DNA of 64,000 bases from NCBI RefSeq assembly GCF_000383095.1, contig NZ_AORL01000019.1:186001-250000 (forward strand), given 5' to 3'. The first letter of the stretch is position 1. Each line of letters opens with the position of its first letter. The notes under the pieces were generated by a model. The model was given only the letters and a program-made list of their open reading frames with translations. It was not told the origin of the DNA and searched no databases. The stretch is from Sphingomonas sp. PR090111-T3T-6A (GTDB lineage Bacteria; Pseudomonadota; Alphaproteobacteria; Sphingomonadales; Sphingomonadaceae). Shown one piece after another: positions 60,456 to 64,000 of the stretch. Made by a program: the position numbers and the translations under genes.

Positions 60456-61828
60456 TCGATCGCCGCGCGATGCTCGCCGTCGGTGCCCTCGCTGCCGGTG
60501 GTGGCCTGACACCCGATATTCTTGCCGCCCGGCGACCCGTCCTCGATATCCGCGATTTCGGCACGGTCGGCGATGGCGTGACGCTCGCCACCTCCGCCTT
60601 GCAGCGAGCGATCGATGCGGCAGGGCCCGGTCGCTGCGTTCTGGTGCCCGCCGGCCAGCGTTTCGTGATCGGCCCGGTCGCGCTTGCGGGGGGCATCGAA
60701 TTGCGCATCGACGGCGTCCTGCTCGCGAGCACGGACCCGGAGCATTATCCCGACAGGACTGCGGGCCTGCTCCATGCCAAGGGGGCGGACCGGCTGACCC
60801 TCTCGGGAAGCGGGACGATCGATGGCCGCTCCCCGCAGTTCATGGATCATTATGACGCGGAGAACGAATGGTATGTGCCCAAGCCGTTCCGTCCGCGATT
60901 GCTCGTGCTCGAGGATTGTGCGGACCTCGTGATCCGCGATCTTGAGATCCGCCAGGCGCCCTCGTGGACGATCCATCTGTTGGGCTGCCGGCGCGTGCTG
61001 GTGGACCATGTGAGGATCGACAACCAGCTCGACGTGCCCAACTGCGACGGCATTGACCCCGATCATTGCCAGGATGTCGAGATCCGCAACTGCCATATCC
61101 GCTGCGGCGACGACGGAATCGTCATCAAGACAACGCGCGGCGGCGAGCATTTCGGCCCCTCACGCAATATCCATGTCCATGACTGCGTGCTGGAGACCCA
61201 GGACTCGGGCCTGAAGATCGGCACGGAGACGGTGCAGGATATCCGCGACGTGGTTTTCGAGCGATGCATGATCGTGAACGCCTGTCGCGGTCTGTGCATT
61301 CAGTTGCGCGACGCCGGAAATGTGTATGGGATCGTCTTCCGCGACATCCGCTTCACGGCCCGGCATTTCTCGCCGCCGTGGTGGGGACGAGGCGAGGCGA
61401 TCTCCTTCACGGCTATTCCTCGCAGGCCCGACGCACCGCTCGGTAGCCTTCATCATGTGACGGTGGAGCGTGTCACGGGCCGCGCCGAGAACAGCGTGCG
61501 GATCGAGGGCAGCCCGCAAGCGCGGGCGCACGACATCATCCTGCGTCAGGTGGACCTGACTCTGGGGCGGTGGACGCGCTATCCCGGAGGGGTGTTCGAC
61601 AACCGCCCGACGCAAGCGGCGGAGCCTTTGGAGCCGCACGACACACCGGGCTTTCACATCCGCCATGCGGACCGCGTCAGCCTGGATCATTGTCGCCTGC
61701 GATGGGAGGCCAATCCACCGGCCGAGTTCAGCCATGCGGTCGAGGCGGTCGATGTGACGGGGCTTGCCATGCCCGGTTTCATCGGCACGGCGGCTCATGG
61801 TGGCCAGGAGGTGATCAGCCATCGATAA
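60452..61828 (+). CDS. Tat-exported glycoside hydrolase family 28-like enzyme
   Basis: 458 residues, right-handed parallel beta-helix (many VRIDN-, VEIRNCHI-type turns). MIDRRAMLAVGALAAGGGLT is a twin-arginine signal. The three catalytic aspartates of GH28 are present: the motif NTDG becomes PNCDGIDPDHC (Asp199) and CGDDGIVIK (Asp220, Asp221). But the GHG motif reads DSGLKIG and no RIK motif follows, so the residues that bind the galacturonate carboxylate in polygalacturonases are lost. The substrate could be a rhamnogalacturonan or another pectic oligosaccharide. Coupled to the CBM9/PKD gene. Confidence 0.87.
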   Translation: MIDRRAMLAVGALAAGGGLTPDILAARRPVLDIRDFGTVGDGVTLATSALQRAIDAAGPGRCVLVPAGQRFVIGPVALAGGIELRIDGVLLASTDPEHYPDRTAGLLHAKGADRLTLSGSGTIDGRSPQFMDHYDAENEWYVPKPFRPRLLVLEDCADLVIRDLEIRQAPSWTIHLLGCRRVLVDHVRIDNQLDVPNCDGIDPDHCQDVEIRNCHIRCGDDGIVIKTTRGGEHFGPSRNIHVHDCVLETQDSGLKIGTETVQDIRDVVFERCMIVNACRGLCIQLRDAGNVYGIVFRDIRFTARHFSPPWWGRGEAISFTAIPRRPDAPLGSLHHVTVERVTGRAENSVRIEGSPQARAHDIILRQVDLTLGRWTRYPGGVFDNRPTQAAEPLEPHDTPGFHIRHADRVSLDHCRLRWEANPPAEFSHAVEAVDVTGLAMPGFIGTAAHGGQEVISHR

Positions 61829-61932
61829 TGCGTAGAAGAGAGACGTCGCATAAAGCTGCCCGAGGGGCTGCCCAAAAGGATTTCGTGCCGAATGCGCAAA
61901 GCCGCATATGACCGCTCTGTCGTGAGGTTGTC

Positions 61933-62235
61933 ATGGTGATCCGGGATCCGCGTCTCGCCCTGGAGACTATCGTCGCCTATCTGCGCCTCGCCGTGCGCGA
62001 AGGCGGTCTTCCGCTCGATGTGCCGGGCGGGCGGGCTTACACGCAAGACCTGCGCGCAATGGTCGAGCGTGGCGACCTCGCGATGATGCGAGCGGCCCGG
62101 GGGGTCAATCGCCCGACTATTCTCTATGCCACCGCTCAGGGGATCGACCGGCTGTCCGGGCTGCTGGAGCGATATGGGGAGGACTTCGGACCAGTCTCGG
62201 TTCTGGGCCGGATTGAAAATGTCCGGCGCCGGTAG
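61933..62235 (+). CDS. Hypothetical protein, 100 residues
   Basis: No family recognised. The product is soluble and helical: LALETIVAYLRLAVREGGL, YTQDLRAMVERGDLAMMRAARG, then a short strand-like end ILYATAQGIDRLSGLLERYG. It has no signal peptide, membrane segment or cysteine. It lies 105 bases after the GH28 gene and converges on the exporter gene with a 10-base gap. No strong ribosome-binding site is evident, although GAGG lies 8 bases upstream. Confidence 0.6.
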   Translation: MVIRDPRLALETIVAYLRLAVREGGLPLDVPGGRAYTQDLRAMVERGDLAMMRAARGVNRPTILYATAQGIDRLSGLLERYGEDFGPVSVLGRIENVRRR

Positions 62236-62245
62236 GGGCGGTGGC

Positions 62246-63784
62246 CTATATAGCCGGACGCCGAACGGCGATCAGCCTGTATACAAGGAGGGATGATAGC
62301 CAGGCGATCGCCGCGGCGGCTCCCAGCGCGATGGAAAATCCCCAGGAATAGGCATGATGTGCGGTCGCGAGCGCGGCCCGGGCGGCAGGGCCGGATAGCC
62401 CCGCGACGACGGAGTTGATGTTGCCTGCTGCAACGGCATCCGCCAGATCGCGCGCCGATGCGGGCGTGAGCGAGCCCGTCCGGATCGCCGAACTGGCGGC
62501 GGATGCCATAACGCTGCTCAGCAACGCAAAACCGAGAAGGATGCCCGAGAAGCGAGCCGTCGTGCTGATGCCGGATGCCATGCCCGCCCTGTCGCGCGGA
62601 AGATTGTTCATGATGGCCTTCTGGGTTTCGCCGTTGAGCAAGCCGCCGCCGCTGCCCAGCACCGCCATGCCGACGAGAATGATGGGCCAGCTTCCCGATA
62701 TCGCGCCCCATGCCGTGAGCGCGTTGCCCAATCCCGTCAGGGCGAGGCCGGTTGCCAGGATGGCCGCCGACGTCATTCCCCGGCCAAGGAGACGCCCGAT
62801 CTGGGGAAAGATCAGCATCGCAAAAGCGAAAGGCAGCATGGCAAAGCCGGCGTGGATCGCCGTCAGCCCCAGGCCGTTCTGGAGGAACGGCGGGAGCAGG
62901 GTTGCCATGACCTGCGCGCAGGCCGCGTAGGCGAACATCGCCCATACAGACCCGATCAGCCGGCCGTTGGTGAACAGCCTCAGATCCAGCATCGGCCGAT
63001 CCTGGGCTCGCTCGATCGCCACGAACGCAACCAGCGCGACAGCTCCGCCGATCAGCCCGGCAAGACATCTGGCCGAGCCCCAGCCATGCGCCGGTCCGCT
63101 GATCAGGCCCCAGGTGAGTGCGAACATCGCCACGGCAAACGAGAGAATGCCGCCCGGGTCCAGGCTTCGTGCGGCCTCGTCCCGCGACTCCGGCACATAT
63201 CTTCGCACGGCACCGCCGAGCGCGATGCAGATCGGAACATTGACGTAGAAAGCCCAGCGCCAGCCAAGCAGATAGGCGATGAGACCGCCGGTGATCGGCG
63301 CGAGCACCATCGTCAGCCCCATAATGGCGCCCCAGAGCGCCCAGGCGCGATTGCGCGCAGCCTCCTCATGGAAGCCGTGCGCGATGATCGCCAGCGCCGA
63401 CGCCAGCAAAAAGGCGGCGGCTCCCCCCTGCAACGCGCGCGCGAGATAAAGCAGGGGTGCCGAAGGCGCCATGCCGCACAGCAGAGAGGAGAGGGCAAAG
63501 CCGGCGATGCCGAAAAGGAATACCCGCCGCCGTCCGAAACGATCTGCAATCGCGCCTGCCGGGAGCAGCAGCGATGCGAAGCAGAGAACATAGGCGCTGA
63601 CGACCCATTCGATATCGGCGAAGCTGGCCCCGAGATCTCGGGCGATGGCCGGCAGCACCACGGCGACGATATTGGCATCGAGGACCGTCATCGCGCAGCC
63701 CGCCGACGCGGTCAAAAGCAGCAAAAGCTCCGGGAGCGAGGCCTTCGCATTGGCGGTCGGGCGCATGTTTCGATGGAAGTCCAT
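62246..63784 (-). CDS. MFS exporter, DHA2 (EmrB-like) family
   Basis: About 512 residues and 14 membrane helices. The N-terminal signature is TVLDANIVAVVLPAIARDLG, followed by WVVSAYVLCFASLLLPAGAI and the A-motif ADRFGRRRVFLFG; motif C (LAPITGGLIAYLLGWRWAFYVNVP) marks a proton-driven antiporter. The start at ATG 63784 leaves 86 bases for the divergent LysR promoter; ATG 63796 and 63820 are in-frame alternatives without better ribosome-binding sites. Probably exports a drug-like or toxic compound under LysR control. Confidence 0.91.
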   Translation of the reverse strand: MDFHRNMRPTANAKASLPELLLLLTASAGCAMTVLDANIVAVVLPAIARDLGASFADIEWVVSAYVLCFASLLLPAGAIADRFGRRRVFLFGIAGFALSSLLCGMAPSAPLLYLARALQGGAAAFLLASALAIIAHGFHEEAARNRAWALWGAIMGLTMVLAPITGGLIAYLLGWRWAFYVNVPICIALGGAVRRYVPESRDEAARSLDPGGILSFAVAMFALTWGLISGPAHGWGSARCLAGLIGGAVALVAFVAIERAQDRPMLDLRLFTNGRLIGSVWAMFAYAACAQVMATLLPPFLQNGLGLTAIHAGFAMLPFAFAMLIFPQIGRLLGRGMTSAAILATGLALTGLGNALTAWGAISGSWPIILVGMAVLGSGGGLLNGETQKAIMNNLPRDRAGMASGISTTARFSGILLGFALLSSVMASAASSAIRTGSLTPASARDLADAVAAGNINSVVAGLSGPAARAALATAHHAYSWGFSIALGAAAAIAWLSSLLVYRLIAVRRPAI

Positions 63785-63870
63785 GCCTCTTCCCATGCCT
63801 CTCGCTAGCTTGATCGTCATTGTTGCATTTTGGTATTTCTATTAGACGGAACCTAACACGGAGAGGATGG

Positions 63871-64000
63871 ATGGAGCTTCGCCATCTGCGCTATTTCACG
63901 GTGCTCGCAGAGGAGCTTCATTTCGCCCGTGCGGCCGAAAGGCTGAATATCGCTCCGCCGACGCTCACGGTGCAGATTCAGGAGATTGAGCGGCGGCTGG
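63871..64000 (+). CDS. LysR-family transcriptional regulator, N-terminal part only
   Basis: Runs off the window. The first 43 residues are a LysR helix-turn-helix: MELRHLRYFTVLAEELHFAR, AERLNIAPPTLTVQIQEIE, RRL. It is divergent from the MFS exporter gene, so it is the natural regulator of that gene. ATG 63867 overlaps in another frame; ATG 63871 gives the family start. Confidence 0.93.
   Translation, partial: MELRHLRYFTVLAEELHFARAAERLNIAPPTLTVQIQEIERRL

Noticed and set aside
1-64000. Mobile elements, tRNA genes, CRISPR arrays
   Set aside because: No transposase, integrase or tRNA-like cloverleaf was seen, and no set of evenly spaced short repeats. Hairpins without T-runs were listed as terminators only by position.

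Overview
The window is GC-rich, tightly packed DNA from a free-living alphaproteobacterium. The best guess is Sphingomonas or a close relative in the Sphingomonadales. This is inferred from the large TonB-dependent receptor beside plant-polysaccharide hydrolases, FixJ-type and LytTR-type regulators, a perfect EcfG-type general-stress promoter (GGAAC-N16-CGTT), and the protein families present. I see no tRNA, rRNA, CRISPR array, transposase or phage gene, so this looks like chromosomal accessory and metabolic DNA.

Layout. 1-8.4 kb: the end of an OmpR-type response regulator and its histidine kinase, then an RND tripartite efflux operon (pump, adaptor, outer-membrane lipoprotein) and a small exported protein; similar palindromes flank the unit. 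8.4-20.4 kb: GNAT acetyltransferase, flavin amine oxidase, two unknowns, a LytTR regulator with a LytS-type kinase whose ATP-binding motifs are eroded, a DipZ-like CcdA-thioredoxin fusion, an M24-family protein, nicotinate phosphoribosyltransferase, and a three-gene PAS kinase / single receiver / FixJ-type cluster. 20.4-28.5 kb: exported epoxide hydrolase, exported aldose 1-epimerase, a 49-residue membrane peptide, quinol nitric oxide reductase with several inverted repeats upstream, and a GSCFA/WcbI pair. 28.6-39.4 kb: LacI-family regulator, acyltransferase and a xylan-type utilisation operon (TonB-dependent receptor, GH39, GH43, GH3) with a LacI-type operator upstream of the receptor.

39.5-43.3 kb: LysR regulator, two short-chain dehydrogenases and an L,D-transpeptidase. 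43.5-50.7 kb: a collinear run of isochorismatase-like hydrolase, XapX membrane protein, YtcJ-like amidohydrolase with a Cys/His-rich tail, exported VOC-like protein, DoxX, alginate-export-like porin and YoaK-like membrane protein, closed by a LysR regulator. This is the best candidate for an uncharacterised pathway. 50.8-55.9 kb: alpha/beta hydrolase, a decayed HbpS/cytochrome c scar, two small hydrophilic proteins, an LCAT-like lipase, and a DUF2231/sorbosone-dehydrogenase pair behind the EcfG-type promoter. 56-61.8 kb: a divergent pectin- or rhamnogalacturonan-type locus with two Tat-exported Gfo/Idh/MocA oxidoreductases and a cupin on one side, a CBM9/PKD protein and a GH28 enzyme on the other. 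A LacI-type operator and a 42-bp inverted repeat lie between. 61.9-64 kb: a small unknown, a DHA2-family MFS exporter and the start of a divergent LysR gene.

Functionally, the region combines plant cell-wall sugar scavenging (two hydrolase loci that may share a LacI-type signal), envelope stress and export (RND, MFS, nitric oxide detoxification, thiol redox) and many local regulators. Starts were chosen from ribosome-binding sites and signal peptides. All functions are inferred from recognised family motifs, not from database searches.
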